Below, in pieces: positions 8,592 through 17,041 of a stretch of DNA of 64,000 nucleotides. The translations under genes were made by a program, and so were the position numbers. The notes below the pieces were generated by a model. The model saw nothing but the letters and a program-made list of their open reading frames with translations, did no database searches and was not told the origin of the DNA. This DNA comes from Shinella sumterensis (GTDB taxonomy: Bacteria > Pseudomonadota > Alphaproteobacteria > Rhizobiales > Rhizobiaceae): NCBI RefSeq assembly GCF_004514425.2, contig NZ_MYFN02000001.1:496001-560000 (forward strand), written 5' to 3'. Within the stretch, counting starts at the first letter, position 1; the number at the start of each line of letters is the position of its first letter.

Positions 8592-9260
8592 ATGACAGAA
8601 CTCTCCATTCGCCAGTCGATCATCGACCATTGCCGCGGTATGAACGCCTCCGGGCTCAATCAGGGCACATCTGGCAATATCAGCGTGCGCTTGGGCGACC
8701 GCATGTTGATCACGCCTTCCGGCATCCCTTACGAGACGATGCAACCGGACATGATCGCGTCGCTCCCGATCGCCGGGAACGGGGATTATGACGGCCCGAA
8801 AAAGCCGTCCGTCGAATGGCCGTTTCATCTCGATATCATGAAGGCGCGGCCGGATGTCGGTGCGGTCGTGCACACGCATTCCACCTACGCGACGATCCTC
8901 GCGATGGCGGGCAAGCCCATCCCCGCCTGCCACTACATGATCGCGGCGTTCGGCGGCCCTGATGTCAGGATCGCCGACTACGCCCGCTACGGCACGAAAG
9001 CGCTTTCGGACAGTGTGCTTCGGGCCATGGAAGGGCGTTCGGCCTGCCTGATGGCGAACCACGGCATGATCGCCACCGGCGCAACGCTGGAAAAGGCCAT
9101 GTGGGCGGCGGTCGAACTCGAAACGTTGTCAAAGCAGTACTACCACACGCTTCTCATCGGCGGCCCGATGATCCTGCCCGAGGAGGAGATCGTCGGCGTG
9201 CTCCAGGGTTTCGCGACCTACGGTCTCCAGGACGGAAAGACAGGCGGCAAGGCTGCCTGA
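8592..9260 (+). CDS. Class II aldolase/adducin family protein
   Basis: This 222-residue zinc-dependent aldolase is of the L-fuculose/L-ribulose-phosphate type. It has the phosphate-binding segment GTSGNISVR with ITPSGIPYE, the acidic catalytic region SVEWPFHLDIM, the zinc ligands His94 and His96 (VHTHSTYA) and a third in NHGMIATG (His157). Members cleave a phosphorylated keto-sugar or acid to a C3 phosphate and an aldehyde, or epimerise pentulose phosphates. It is the last gene of the operon, 8 bases after the dehydrogenase, and a terminator follows. With the kinase it gives a phosphorylate-then-cleave route; the exact sugar is not determined. Confidence 0.86.
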   Translation: MTELSIRQSIIDHCRGMNASGLNQGTSGNISVRLGDRMLITPSGIPYETMQPDMIASLPIAGNGDYDGPKKPSVEWPFHLDIMKARPDVGAVVHTHSTYATILAMAGKPIPACHYMIAAFGGPDVRIADYARYGTKALSDSVLRAMEGRSACLMANHGMIATGATLEKAMWAAVELETLSKQYYHTLLIGGPMILPEEEIVGVLQGFATYGLQDGKTGGKAA

Positions 9261-9289
9261 CGCGTCCAGATAGCTGGAACGCTTGTTGG

Positions 9290-9321
9290 CCCGGTGCTCA
9301 TGCGCAGCTCCGGGTCTTTTT
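9290..9321 (+). terminator. Rho-independent terminator of the first sugar operon
   Basis: CCCGG-T-GCT (9290-9298) pairs with AGC-T-CCGGG (9306-9314) across one T-T mismatch and a 7-base loop. TCTTTTT follows. It lies 30 bases after the aldolase stop. Confidence 0.7.
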
Positions 9322-9520
9322 GTGGCGACATATTGCCGTCGATCCCTCGATCGTGGCCGCTTGGGCCTGATTTTCCTGTCATTTATCCAAGATGTCGAGT
9401 TCAAGCTCGTCGCGGCTCTTAAATTGCATCGTCGTCGCGCAAATGAATTTGCCTGTTTACGTGCGTGCGCTTTCTGTTGTATGTAACACATAACATGAAC
9501 CGGACAGGAGGAGGTCGCGG
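9322..9520. promoter_or_regulatory. Leader of the GntR/TRAP operon with candidate operator
   Basis: This 199-base non-coding stretch carries the palindrome TATGT-AAC-ACATA (9480-9492), and a near-consensus ribosome site GGAGGAGG (9507-9514) lies 6 bases before the TTG start of the GntR gene. The palindrome resembles operators of the FCD-type GntR family and is placed for autoregulation. I see no unambiguous -35/-10 pair. Confidence 0.5.
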
Positions 9521-10213
9521 TTGGTAGGCACTCGTCAATTCCGTATCAAGCAGCCGCAATCCATCGCGCAGATGGTGGTGGAACGACTGCGGGAAGCCAT
9601 CATCGACGGGCATTTCGGGCTTGGCGAGAATATCTCGGAGGACAAGCTTGCCGAGACGTTCGGCGTCAGCCGGACGCCAATCCGCGATGCTCTCTTGCAG
9701 CTTCAACAGTCCGGACTCGTCATCGTGCGCCCGAAGCGTGGAACCTTCGTGTTCTCGCCGACGCTTGCCGATGTGGAAATCCTCTGTGAATACCGGTTGA
9801 TGCTTGAGATGCAGGCGTTGCGACTGTCCATGACGCGCAACCATGGTGACCTCACGGACGCGATCCAGTCCGCTGTCACGGTGATGACCGCGGCGCTCGA
9901 AGCCAGCGACCAGTTCGCCTATGCCCGCGCCGACGCCGCGTTTCACCGCGCCTTTTTCGATCTCTGTGGCAATCGGCTGATCAGGGATGCCTACACGGTC
10001 GCGGAGGGCCAGCTCGGCGCCATCCGCAGCTCTCTCAGCGTGGCTTATGGTCGGCCCGGCGATCAAAGCTACGCGGAACACAAGCAGATAGCGGAACTGA
10101 TTGCCGCCAAGGATATCGACGCTCTCGCCGCCGTCATGGATGAACATGTCTGGCGAACACTGCGTGTCGCTCGCGATGCGCTGCCCGAGGATGCGGGTAG
10201 CAGGAGATCCTGA
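9521..10213 (+). CDS. GntR-family transcriptional regulator (FCD type)
   Basis: This 230-residue repressor or activator has a winged helix-turn-helix at residues 10-75 (IDGHFGLGENISEDKLAE, then FGVSRTPIRDAL and the wing PKRGTFV). The all-helical FCD ligand domain follows, with a DAAFHRAFFDLCGN metal/ligand segment and terminal EHKQIAELI and DEHVW helices. It is predicted to start at TTG, because GGAGGAGG sits at ideal spacing and the nearest upstream ATG (9495) is out of frame. It heads an operon with a lyase, an SDR and a TRAP importer, so it most likely senses an organic acid that they use. Confidence 0.88.
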   Translation: MVGTRQFRIKQPQSIAQMVVERLREAIIDGHFGLGENISEDKLAETFGVSRTPIRDALLQLQQSGLVIVRPKRGTFVFSPTLADVEILCEYRLMLEMQALRLSMTRNHGDLTDAIQSAVTVMTAALEASDQFAYARADAAFHRAFFDLCGNRLIRDAYTVAEGQLGAIRSSLSVAYGRPGDQSYAEHKQIAELIAAKDIDALAAVMDEHVWRTLRVARDALPEDAGSRRS

Positions 10214-10217
10214 AATC

Positions 10218-11078
10218 ATGAATGAAGCACAAAACCTGCGCCGTCTTCTCGACGGTGGGCGGATCATTGCTGCGCCCGGCGCACCCGACAGCCTGAGCGC
10301 CCGGCTCGTGCAGCGCGCCGGCTTCGAGGCGGTCTACATGACCGGTTTCGGCGCAACGGCGACGCGACTGGGCACGCCCGATATCGGTCTTTTGACGCAG
10401 ACCGAAATGACGGAGCACGCCCGCAACATGACGCGCGCGGTCTCCATTCCGGTCATCGCCGATGCCGATACCGGCTATGGCGGTCCGTCGAACATTCATC
10501 GCACGGTGCGTGAATACATCCAGGCTGGCGTTGCCGCGATCCATCTGGAAGACCAGGTCGCACCCAAGCGCTGCGGGCAGATGGCCGGCGTGAAACTGAT
10601 GGGCCGTGAGGAATCGGCGCTGAGGCTGAAGGCGGCGATAGCGGCGCGCGCCACCGACGATCTCGTCATCATCGGCCGGACGGATGCGCTGCAGGCGGAA
10701 GGCATCGAGGAGGCTCTCTACCGGGCAAGGCTTTATCAGGACGCGGGCGTGGATCTCGTCTTCGTCGACGGCATCAAGAAGATCGCCGATGTCGAGGCCG
10801 TTGCCAGGGCAATCGAAGGACCGAAGGTCGTTTCCATCGTCGATGGCAACGAAACCACCGCGCTGAAACTGGCCGACCTTCAGGAAATGGGGTTCAGCGT
10901 CGTCTTCTACGCGCTTACCGCACTGCTCAGCGCCACGCGTGCCATGCACGACGCCCTGACGGAGCTGCGCGCCACCGGTGCGCCGGAAGGTGGCCCGGCC
11001 AAGCACAGCTACGCCGAGTTCTGCGAGATCGTCGACCTCGGCTTCCATCAGCAACTGGATGAAAGTTACGGACGATGA
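10218..11078 (+). CDS. Isocitrate lyase/PEP mutase superfamily protein
   Basis: This 286-residue TIM-barrel enzyme is of the PrpB/oxaloacetate-decarboxylase group. Mg-binding residues are in DADTGYGG. The active-site loop reads KRCGQ with a catalytic Cys near residue 118, where isocitrate lyase has KRCGH, followed by a substrate-binding IIGRTDA. The length fits 2-methylisocitrate lyase or dimethylmalate/oxaloacetate lyases. The ATG at 10218 is 4 bases after the GntR stop, and the gene overlaps the SDR by ATGA. It probably splits or decarboxylates a C4-C6 hydroxy acid to pyruvate-type products. A housekeeping prpB is less likely because no methylcitrate synthase is present. Confidence 0.8.
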   Translation: MNEAQNLRRLLDGGRIIAAPGAPDSLSARLVQRAGFEAVYMTGFGATATRLGTPDIGLLTQTEMTEHARNMTRAVSIPVIADADTGYGGPSNIHRTVREYIQAGVAAIHLEDQVAPKRCGQMAGVKLMGREESALRLKAAIAARATDDLVIIGRTDALQAEGIEEALYRARLYQDAGVDLVFVDGIKKIADVEAVARAIEGPKVVSIVDGNETTALKLADLQEMGFSVVFYALTALLSATRAMHDALTELRATGAPEGGPAKHSYAEFCEIVDLGFHQQLDESYGR

Positions 11079-11797
11079 CCGCCGTCGTTCTCATCACAGG
11101 CGGTGCGGCCGGGATCGGCCGTGCCATTGCTGACGCCGTCGTCGCCGGCGGCGCCCGCGCGATCCTCTGGGATATCGACGCGCAGCGCCTTGAGACCGCT
11201 CGCAACGAACTCGGCGAGAAAGTCCGCGTGGAACGGGTGGACGTTTCGGATGCTGCGGCCGTTCAGGAAGCGATGGGCCGGATCGGCGACGATTGGGCTC
11301 CGACCCATCTCGTCAACAATGCCGGCATCATCGGTCGCCGCATGTCCCTCGTCGACATCGACCCGGCAGAGGTGGATCGGGTTTTCGGTATCAATGTGCG
11401 CAGTGCCTTCATCGTTACGCAGGCCTTCCTGCGCGCCCGGGCTGACCATCCCGAGGCTGCGATCGTCAACCTGTCGTCCATCGCGGCTGGAAACGGCGGG
11501 GCAGCCGGCAACGCGGTCTATGCCGCGAGCAAAGGCGCTCTCCAGTCGTTGACCTTCGCGATGGCCCGCGAGCTCGCGCCGGCCATTCGCGTCAATGCGC
11601 TCGCGCCTGGGATCATCGACACCGACATCCAGAAGGATGTCTTTGCTGACCGCGCGGAGATGGATGCGCGTGCTGCGACCATACCGCTTCATCGTCTCGG
11701 CGAGGCAGCGGACGTTGCGGAAGCCGCCGCATGGCTGCTTTTCCGCGCTGCCTACACCACGGGAGAGGTGGTTACCGTTTCGGGAGGAAGGAAATGA
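11075..11797 (+). CDS. Short-chain dehydrogenase/reductase
   Basis: This 240-residue SDR has the cofactor motif TGGAAGIG (8-15), the NNAGI structural motif, the catalytic serine in NLSSIAAG, and Tyr149/Lys153 in YAASKGAL. Length and motif spacing are those of a classical SDR. WDIDAQR after the second strand, with an acidic residue, favours NAD over NADP. It overlaps its neighbours on both sides by ATGA and so is translationally coupled to the lyase and the TRAP permease. It probably oxidises the hydroxyl of the imported acid. The substrate is not identifiable. Confidence 0.88.
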   Translation: MTAVVLITGGAAGIGRAIADAVVAGGARAILWDIDAQRLETARNELGEKVRVERVDVSDAAAVQEAMGRIGDDWAPTHLVNNAGIIGRRMSLVDIDPAEVDRVFGINVRSAFIVTQAFLRARADHPEAAIVNLSSIAAGNGGAAGNAVYAASKGALQSLTFAMARELAPAIRVNALAPGIIDTDIQKDVFADRAEMDARAATIPLHRLGEAADVAEAAAWLLFRAAYTTGEVVTVSGGRK

Positions 11798-12315
11798 TCG
11801 ACCGTTCGATCAATGTGTTTTTCAAGCTGCTCGAGGTTCTGCTCGTGCTGCTGCTCGCCGGCATGACAGTCATGGTGTTCGCCAATGTCGTGCTGCGTTA
11901 CGTCTTCAATTCAGGCCTGGATGTCTCCGAGGAGCTGTCGCGCTTCTTCTTCGTCTGGCTGATTTTCATCGGTGGCGTTGTTGCGATGCGCAACCACGCG
12001 CATATGGGCTTCGATCTGCTTGTCAGCGCATCCGGCCCGGCGGTGCGGCGTGTGCTTCTGTTCATCGCCAACGGGCTCATTGTTTTCGTCTGCTGGCTGC
12101 TCCTTGACGGAGCGTGGCAGCAATCCGGAGTCACAGCCACGGACCGTTCGCCGGTGACCGGCCTGTCGATGATCTTCGTGTTCGGCATCGTGATCCCGTC
12201 GGCGATCGGTATCGGCGTCATCGCGATCCACCGCATGATCGGCGCGGCGCGTGGCACGTACGATCCCTATGCCGTCCCGCAGACGGCCGAAGCTATGGTG
12301 GAGCGCGCGCTATGA
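11794..12315 (+). CDS. TRAP transporter small permease (DctQ type)
   Basis: This 173-residue membrane protein has four predicted helices. It carries the small-subunit signatures NVVLRYVFN near residue 30, followed by EELSRFFFVWLIFIGG, and a polar MRNHAHMGFDLL segment. It pairs with the large permease and the periplasmic binding protein to import an organic acid, driven by the sodium or proton gradient. Start ATG at 11794, preceded by GGGAGGAAGG, overlaps the SDR stop. It overlaps the large subunit by ATGA. Confidence 0.9.
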   Translation: MIDRSINVFFKLLEVLLVLLLAGMTVMVFANVVLRYVFNSGLDVSEELSRFFFVWLIFIGGVVAMRNHAHMGFDLLVSASGPAVRRVLLFIANGLIVFVCWLLLDGAWQQSGVTATDRSPVTGLSMIFVFGIVIPSAIGIGVIAIHRMIGAARGTYDPYAVPQTAEAMVERAL

Positions 12316-13589
12316 CCCTTGTGATCTTCATTGCCACGCTCGGCGGCGCTCTCGCCGTCGGTGTCCCCGTCGCATTCGCGCTCATCCTGTGTGCGTTGAC
12401 TATGGGCCTCTATCTCGATCTCTTCGACACGCAGATCATCGCGCAGCGCATGGTCGTGGGGGCGAATAACTTTCCGCTTCTGGCCATTCCGTTCTTCCTG
12501 CTGGCCGGCGAACTGATGAATGCCGGCGGCATGTCGAAGCGCATCATCGCCTTCGCGAGCTCGTTCCTCGGCCACCGCCGCGGCGGCCTCGGTTTCGTGG
12601 CGATCCTCGCCGCCGTCATCATGGCAAGCCTGTCCGGCTCGGCAGCCGCCGACACGGCCGCGCTGATCGCCATGCTGCTGCCGATGATGCGTGCGGCCGG
12701 CTATGAACAGGGCCGATCCGTCGGCCTCATGGCCGCCGGCGGGACGATCGCGCCGATCATGCCGCCGTCTATCGCCTATATCATTTTCGGCGTGGCGACG
12801 AACGTGTCGATTACCCAGCTCTTCCTGGCCGGTATCGTGCCTGGCCTGATGATGGGCGTCGGCCTTGCCATCGCCTGGGCGATCGTCTCTCGCACCGACA
12901 ATGTCGAGGTCATGCCGCGGCAGGGCTGGGATGTTCGCCTGAAGACGTTGGGCGCAGCCGGCTGGTCGCTCGGCATGCCTGTGATCATCCTGGGGGGCAT
13001 CCGCTTTGGGATCGTCACCCCGACGGAAGCTGCCGTGGTTGCCGCCGTTTACGCGATCTTCGTCGGCATCTTCGTCCATCGCGAACTGACCGTGTCGGCG
13101 ATGTATGAGGCGCTTCGCAACGCAGCCGTAACGACAGCCGTGGTCATGATGCTGGCGGCAGCCGCGCTCACGACGGCCTGGTTCATCGCCATTGCCGATC
13201 TGTCGGGCGTCGTGATGGATCTCGTAGAGCCGCTCGCCGACAATCCGAAACTGCTGCTGGCGGTGATCATGCTGATCATCCTCGTTATTGGCATGGCGCT
13301 CGACATGGGTCCGACCATCCTGATCCTGGCGCCGGTGCTTCTGCCCGTCGTTACCGCAGCTGGGATCGATCCCGTCTACTTCGGCGTGCTGTTCGTCATC
13401 AACTGCGCGATTGGCCTGATCACGCCGCCCGTAGGCATCGTGATGAGCGTGGCAAGTGGCGTCGCCCGCGTTCCGTTGCACATCGTGATCAAGGGATCGC
13501 TGCCCTTCATCCTGACCCAGGTCTTCGTGCTGTTCCTGCTGGTGATGTTCCCGCAGCTCGTTCTCGCACCGCTGAATTTCCTGCGGTGA
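12312..13589 (+). CDS. TRAP transporter large permease (DctM type)
   Basis: This 425-residue membrane protein has about twelve helices and is the transport subunit. Typical features are the first-helix region AVGVPVAFALILCAL, NFPLLAIPFFLLAGELM, the GSAAADTAAL hairpin, the IMPPSIAYIIFGV motif and the final INCAIGLITPPVGI. The ATG at 12312 overlaps the small-subunit stop, and the longer upstream ORF is only a shadow. The C-terminus ends PQLVLAPLNFLR, as usual for the family. The binding-protein gene begins 55 bases later. Confidence 0.93.
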   Translation: MTLVIFIATLGGALAVGVPVAFALILCALTMGLYLDLFDTQIIAQRMVVGANNFPLLAIPFFLLAGELMNAGGMSKRIIAFASSFLGHRRGGLGFVAILAAVIMASLSGSAAADTAALIAMLLPMMRAAGYEQGRSVGLMAAGGTIAPIMPPSIAYIIFGVATNVSITQLFLAGIVPGLMMGVGLAIAWAIVSRTDNVEVMPRQGWDVRLKTLGAAGWSLGMPVIILGGIRFGIVTPTEAAVVAAVYAIFVGIFVHRELTVSAMYEALRNAAVTTAVVMMLAAAALTTAWFIAIADLSGVVMDLVEPLADNPKLLLAVIMLIILVIGMALDMGPTILILAPVLLPVVTAAGIDPVYFGVLFVINCAIGLITPPVGIVMSVASGVARVPLHIVIKGSLPFILTQVFVLFLLVMFPQLVLAPLNFLR

Positions 13590-13644
13590 TGCTTCTCGGC
13601 GGGGCAAAATCGTTTGACCCGCCCCACTTTGGAGGAAAGTGAAA

Positions 13645-14652
13645 ATGAAACTGAAAATCTTTGCTGCCGCGCTGATGGCTGCCACCATGTTCCCCGGCGC
13701 GGCATCGGCTGAATTCAATAGCCGCAATATAAAGGTCTCCAACGGTGCGCCGAAAGACCATCCGGTCGCGGCCGGCGTCGATGCGATGTCGGCGTGCCTG
13801 GAAGCGGGTTCCGGCGGCAAGATGAAGCTGCGCGGCTTCTATTCCGGCGCGCTGGGCGATGATCTGGATGCAACGCAGTCCGTGCGCTCCGGCTCGCTCG
13901 AAATGGTTGTCGCGGGGGCAGACGCGCTGGCCGGGATCGAGCCAGCCATGAACGTGTTCGGCCTACCATTCCTCTTTGCTTCGAACGAAGAGGCGGACGC
14001 GGTTCTCACCGGCCCCTTCTACGACTACCTGGCGAAACGCATGCCCGACCATGGGCTCGTGCTTCTGTCGTTCTGGGAGAACGGTTTCCGCAACACCACC
14101 AATTCAAAGCATCCGATCGAAAAGCTCGACGATTTCCGCGGCCTCAACTTCCGCGTGATGCAGAACAACATCTTCCTCGATACCTTCCGCCGTCTCGGCG
14201 CCAATCCGGTACCGATGGCGTTCGGAGAGGTGTTCACCGCACTGGAAACCGGCGCCGTCGATGGCCAGGAAAATCCGCTGCCGCTGATCGAGGCTTCGAA
14301 GTTCTACGAGGTGCAGAAGTATCTGACATTGACGCGTCATGCCTATTCGCCGACGCCGGTCATGTTCTCCAAGAAGGTGTGGGACAGCTACACGCCGCAG
14401 GAACAGGAGCTGCTGCAGACCTGCGCGAAGGAAGCGCGTACCGCTCAGCTGGAACGCAGCCGCGCTGCCGCCCTTGAGGCTCTCGAAGCCTTGCGTGGCC
14501 ACGGTGTCGAAGTCGTGGAAACGCTGAGTGGCGCCGAGATGGAGCGCCTGCGCGAAGCGATCAAGCCCGTCTACGACGCCAACAAGGCGTCCATCGGCGA
14601 AGAACCGTTCACACTCGTTCAGGACCAGCTTGCCGCCATGCGCGGCCAATAA
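13645..14652 (+). CDS. TRAP transporter solute-binding protein (DctP type)
   Basis: This 335-residue periplasmic protein has a Sec signal peptide (MKLKIFAAALMAATMFPG, then AASA, cleavage near residue 22). It has the family core NTTNSKHPIEKLDDFRGLNFRV, with the Arg of the LNFRVM segment expected to bind the substrate carboxylate, and VDGQENPLPL. ATG at 13645 is preferred to GTG at 13639 because GGAGG lies 9 bases upstream of it and only 3 from the GTG. A very stable hairpin follows. Family members bind C4-C6 hydroxy, keto or sugar acids. Confidence 0.92.
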   Translation: MKLKIFAAALMAATMFPGAASAEFNSRNIKVSNGAPKDHPVAAGVDAMSACLEAGSGGKMKLRGFYSGALGDDLDATQSVRSGSLEMVVAGADALAGIEPAMNVFGLPFLFASNEEADAVLTGPFYDYLAKRMPDHGLVLLSFWENGFRNTTNSKHPIEKLDDFRGLNFRVMQNNIFLDTFRRLGANPVPMAFGEVFTALETGAVDGQENPLPLIEASKFYEVQKYLTLTRHAYSPTPVMFSKKVWDSYTPQEQELLQTCAKEARTAQLERSRAAALEALEALRGHGVEVVETLSGAEMERLREAIKPVYDANKASIGEEPFTLVQDQLAAMRGQ

Positions 14653-14667
14653 GCTCGATCCTCCCAA

Positions 14668-14695
14668 CCGACGGCGCGGTCCGCCGCGCCGTCGG
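14668..14695 (+). other. Very stable intercistronic hairpin after TRAP binding-protein gene
   Basis: A perfect 12-bp stem, CCGACGGCGCGG (14668-14679) with CCGCGCCGTCGG (14684-14695), closes on loop TCCG. It has no T-tract and is followed by the next gene in the operon after 32 bases. Probable mRNA 3'-end stabiliser or partial terminator. Confidence 0.7.
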
Positions 14696-14727
14696 ACGCA
14701 GTCAACAGTTTCAGGACCCATCACGAT

Positions 14728-16152
14728 ATGATCGCCCAAGCCCGCGCCGGTGAATGCATTCAGGCGCTTTCCGCCATTCTGGATCGAAATGCGCTTCTGA
14801 CCGGAGCGGACATTCCCGCCCGCAACACGGCTGATACGAGCTTTCTGCCGCCTGTCCGCCCCCTCGCGGTCGCACGTCCCGACACCCCGCAAGGCGTTGC
14901 CGATGTGCTGCGCATATGCGCCGCGCATGATGTCCCGGTGGTGCCGCAGGGCGGCCTGACGGGGCTTGCCGGCGGCGCACATCCGATCGAAGGAGCGGTT
15001 GCCCTTTCCCTTGAGCGCTTCCAGGGCATCGAGGAGATTGACGCCGCAGCCGCCACCATGACGGTCAGGGCGGGCACGCCGCTCGAGGTGATCCAGAAGG
15101 CCGCGGATGAGGCCGGCTTCTTCATTCCGCTCGATCTCGGCGCGCGCGGCAGCTGCGCCATCGGTGGCAATCTCGGAACGAACGCCGGCGGCAACCGCGT
15201 CATCCGGTACGGTATGGCACGCGAAATGGTGCTGGGCATCGAGGTGGCTCTGGCCGACGGTACGCTGATGACCAGCCTCAACAAGATGATCAAGAACAAC
15301 GCCGGTTTCGATTTGAAGCAGCTGTTCATCGGGTCGGAAGGCACGCTCGGCGTCATCACGCGCACGGTCTTGCGTCTCCATCCGCAACCCGGCTGCACGA
15401 TGGCGGCGCTTTGCGGCGTCGATGATTACGGCAGCGTGGTCAAGCTCCTGAACGGCGCGCGCCGCGGGCTTGGCCCGCTCCTGTCGGCCTTCGAGGTTAT
15501 GTGGCCGGATTACTGGCATGCCGCGACGGTGCGTGTGCCCGGTATCCGTCGCCCGGTCGAGGGCGACCACGCGTTCTATGTGCTTGTCGAAGCGCAGGGC
15601 CTTGACGAGCAGGTGGACGGCGGACGGTTCCAGAGCTGGTTGGAGAGCCAGTTCGAGGCAGGGCTTATCGCCGATGCGGCGATTTCCCAGAGCAAGGCGG
15701 ACACGCTGGCCTTCTGGCGCACCCGCGATGCTGCAGGTGAATTCCAGACCGTGCTCGGCGCGCATTGCGCCTTCGACATCGGCCTGCCGGTCGACGCCAT
15801 GGACGATTTCGCCAAGGCGTGCCGGTCGCGCCTGGAAGTTGAAGTTCCAGGCTGCCTGTCGGTTTATTACGGCCATATCGGGGACGGCAACCTTCACATC
15901 GTCGCGCTCGTCGAAGGTGCCGCGACGCAGCCTGCAGCCGATATCAACCGGATTGTCTATGAGACGGTGCGCACCTTCGGGGGCACTGTCTCGGCAGAGC
16001 ACGGCATCGGCACGGTCAAGAAGCCCTATCTGCCCTATTCGCGCAGCGCCGAGGAACTCGCCCTGATGGCGACCATCAAGAAGGCGCTGGATCCGAAGAA
16101 CATCCTCAACCCAGGCAAGGTCATCGATCTTGATGTGGAGGCCGCATCGTGA
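14728..16152 (+). CDS. FAD-linked oxidase/dehydrogenase, GlcD family
   Basis: This 474-residue flavoprotein of the PCMH/VAO fold is related to glycolate oxidase subunit GlcD, D-lactate and D-2-hydroxyglutarate dehydrogenases. The FAD site is PVVPQGGLTGLAGGAHP (about 71-87) with GSCAIGGNLGTNAGGNRVI, and a FIGSEGTLGVITR segment. The C-terminal domain has GHIGDGNLHI and SAEHGIGTVKK, then the closing DPKNILNPGKV. It oxidises a 2-hydroxy acid to a 2-keto acid. It follows the TRAP genes and overlaps the aldolase by GTGA, so its keto-acid product may feed that enzyme. Confidence 0.9.
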   Translation: MIAQARAGECIQALSAILDRNALLTGADIPARNTADTSFLPPVRPLAVARPDTPQGVADVLRICAAHDVPVVPQGGLTGLAGGAHPIEGAVALSLERFQGIEEIDAAAATMTVRAGTPLEVIQKAADEAGFFIPLDLGARGSCAIGGNLGTNAGGNRVIRYGMAREMVLGIEVALADGTLMTSLNKMIKNNAGFDLKQLFIGSEGTLGVITRTVLRLHPQPGCTMAALCGVDDYGSVVKLLNGARRGLGPLLSAFEVMWPDYWHAATVRVPGIRRPVEGDHAFYVLVEAQGLDEQVDGGRFQSWLESQFEAGLIADAAISQSKADTLAFWRTRDAAGEFQTVLGAHCAFDIGLPVDAMDDFAKACRSRLEVEVPGCLSVYYGHIGDGNLHIVALVEGAATQPAADINRIVYETVRTFGGTVSAEHGIGTVKKPYLPYSRSAEELALMATIKKALDPKNILNPGKVIDLDVEAAS

Positions 16153-16946
16153 ACCCGATCAAGCAGCGTATCCTTACTGGCGAAACAGTCACCGCCGCCT
16201 GGTCGGAGATGGGAAGCCCGGACAATGCAGAGGCCATGGTGATGAACGGCTGGCCGGTCATCGTCATCGACGGTGAACACGGCATCGGCGGAATCGAGGA
16301 GGCGGTTCATGTCGCGCGCGCGGTCGAAGCCGGCGGCGGCGAGGTGGTCATGCGCGTACCGGATGGCTCGGAGACGACGCTGAAACGCGTACTCGACCGG
16401 GGCATCCGATCCCTGATCGTCCCGCAGGTCAACACGGCCGACTATGCGCGTTCCATCGCTGAATTCTGCACCTATCCGGCCCGCGGACGCCGCGGCTATG
16501 CCGCTCCGATCGTCAGGGCGTCGCGCTACGGCGCGCGGCCCGATTATGCGACCAATGCACATGACGAATTGCTGCTGATGGTGCAGATCGAGCATCACCA
16601 GGCGGTCGAAAACCTTGCGGCAATCGCTGCGGTGCCGGGCATCGACATGCTTTTCGTCGGGCCGAACGACCTCGCCGCATCGATCGGCAAGATGGAGCGC
16701 ATGCTGGAGCCTGAGCCCCAGGCTCTGCTGAAAACGATCGAGGACGGCGCGGCGAAAGCCGGTAAACCGCTCGGCACGATTGTTGGCGCGGGCCGCGATT
16801 TCGCCGATCTGGCACGCCTCGGCTATCGCTTCATCATCGGTCCCAACGACGTGTCTTTGATCGTCAACGGCGCGCGGCAGGCTGCTGCTGAACGCGACAG
16901 GCAACTCGGTGCGGAAGGCAAACCCACGGCCATCAACCGCTACTGA
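16149..16946 (+). CDS. HpcH/HpaI-family aldolase
   Basis: This 265-residue class II (metal-dependent) pyruvate aldolase is related to 2-keto-3-deoxy-L-rhamnonate and 4-hydroxy-2-oxoheptanedioate aldolases. The active-site strands are visible: NGWPVIVIDGEHG, the metal-ligand region around MVQIEHHQAVENL and the LFVGPNDLAASIGK motif. The start is GTG at 16149, overlapping the previous stop (GTGA). It splits a 4-hydroxy-2-keto acid into pyruvate (or a related keto acid) and an aldehyde. It is the last gene before a convergent MFS gene, and with the FAD dehydrogenase it suggests a short oxidise-then-cleave route. Confidence 0.87.
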   Translation: MNPIKQRILTGETVTAAWSEMGSPDNAEAMVMNGWPVIVIDGEHGIGGIEEAVHVARAVEAGGGEVVMRVPDGSETTLKRVLDRGIRSLIVPQVNTADYARSIAEFCTYPARGRRGYAAPIVRASRYGARPDYATNAHDELLLMVQIEHHQAVENLAAIAAVPGIDMLFVGPNDLAASIGKMERMLEPEPQALLKTIEDGAAKAGKPLGTIVGAGRDFADLARLGYRFIIGPNDVSLIVNGARQAAAERDRQLGAEGKPTAINRY

Positions 16947-16955
16947 GCGGTGGAG

Positions 16956-17031
16956 GAGGCTGCCGCTGCGCATGTCCGGTATCCGGCGCGCCTCGTCGGG
17001 CGGCCGCGGATGCCGGTTCGCGCGCAGCCTC
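16956..17031. terminator. Large imperfect hairpin between convergent genes
   Basis: GAGGCTGC (16956-16963) is complementary to GCAGCCTC (17024-17031), enclosing GC-rich sequence that can fold further. The position between two convergent genes suggests a bidirectional terminator; there is no clear T-tract. Confidence 0.4.
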
Positions 17032-17041
17032 GCTTACGCTG

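Noticed and set aside
10218-11078. prpB (methylisocitrate lyase of the methylcitrate cycle)
   Set aside because: No methylcitrate synthase or dehydratase is nearby; the operon is built around a TRAP importer and an SDR.
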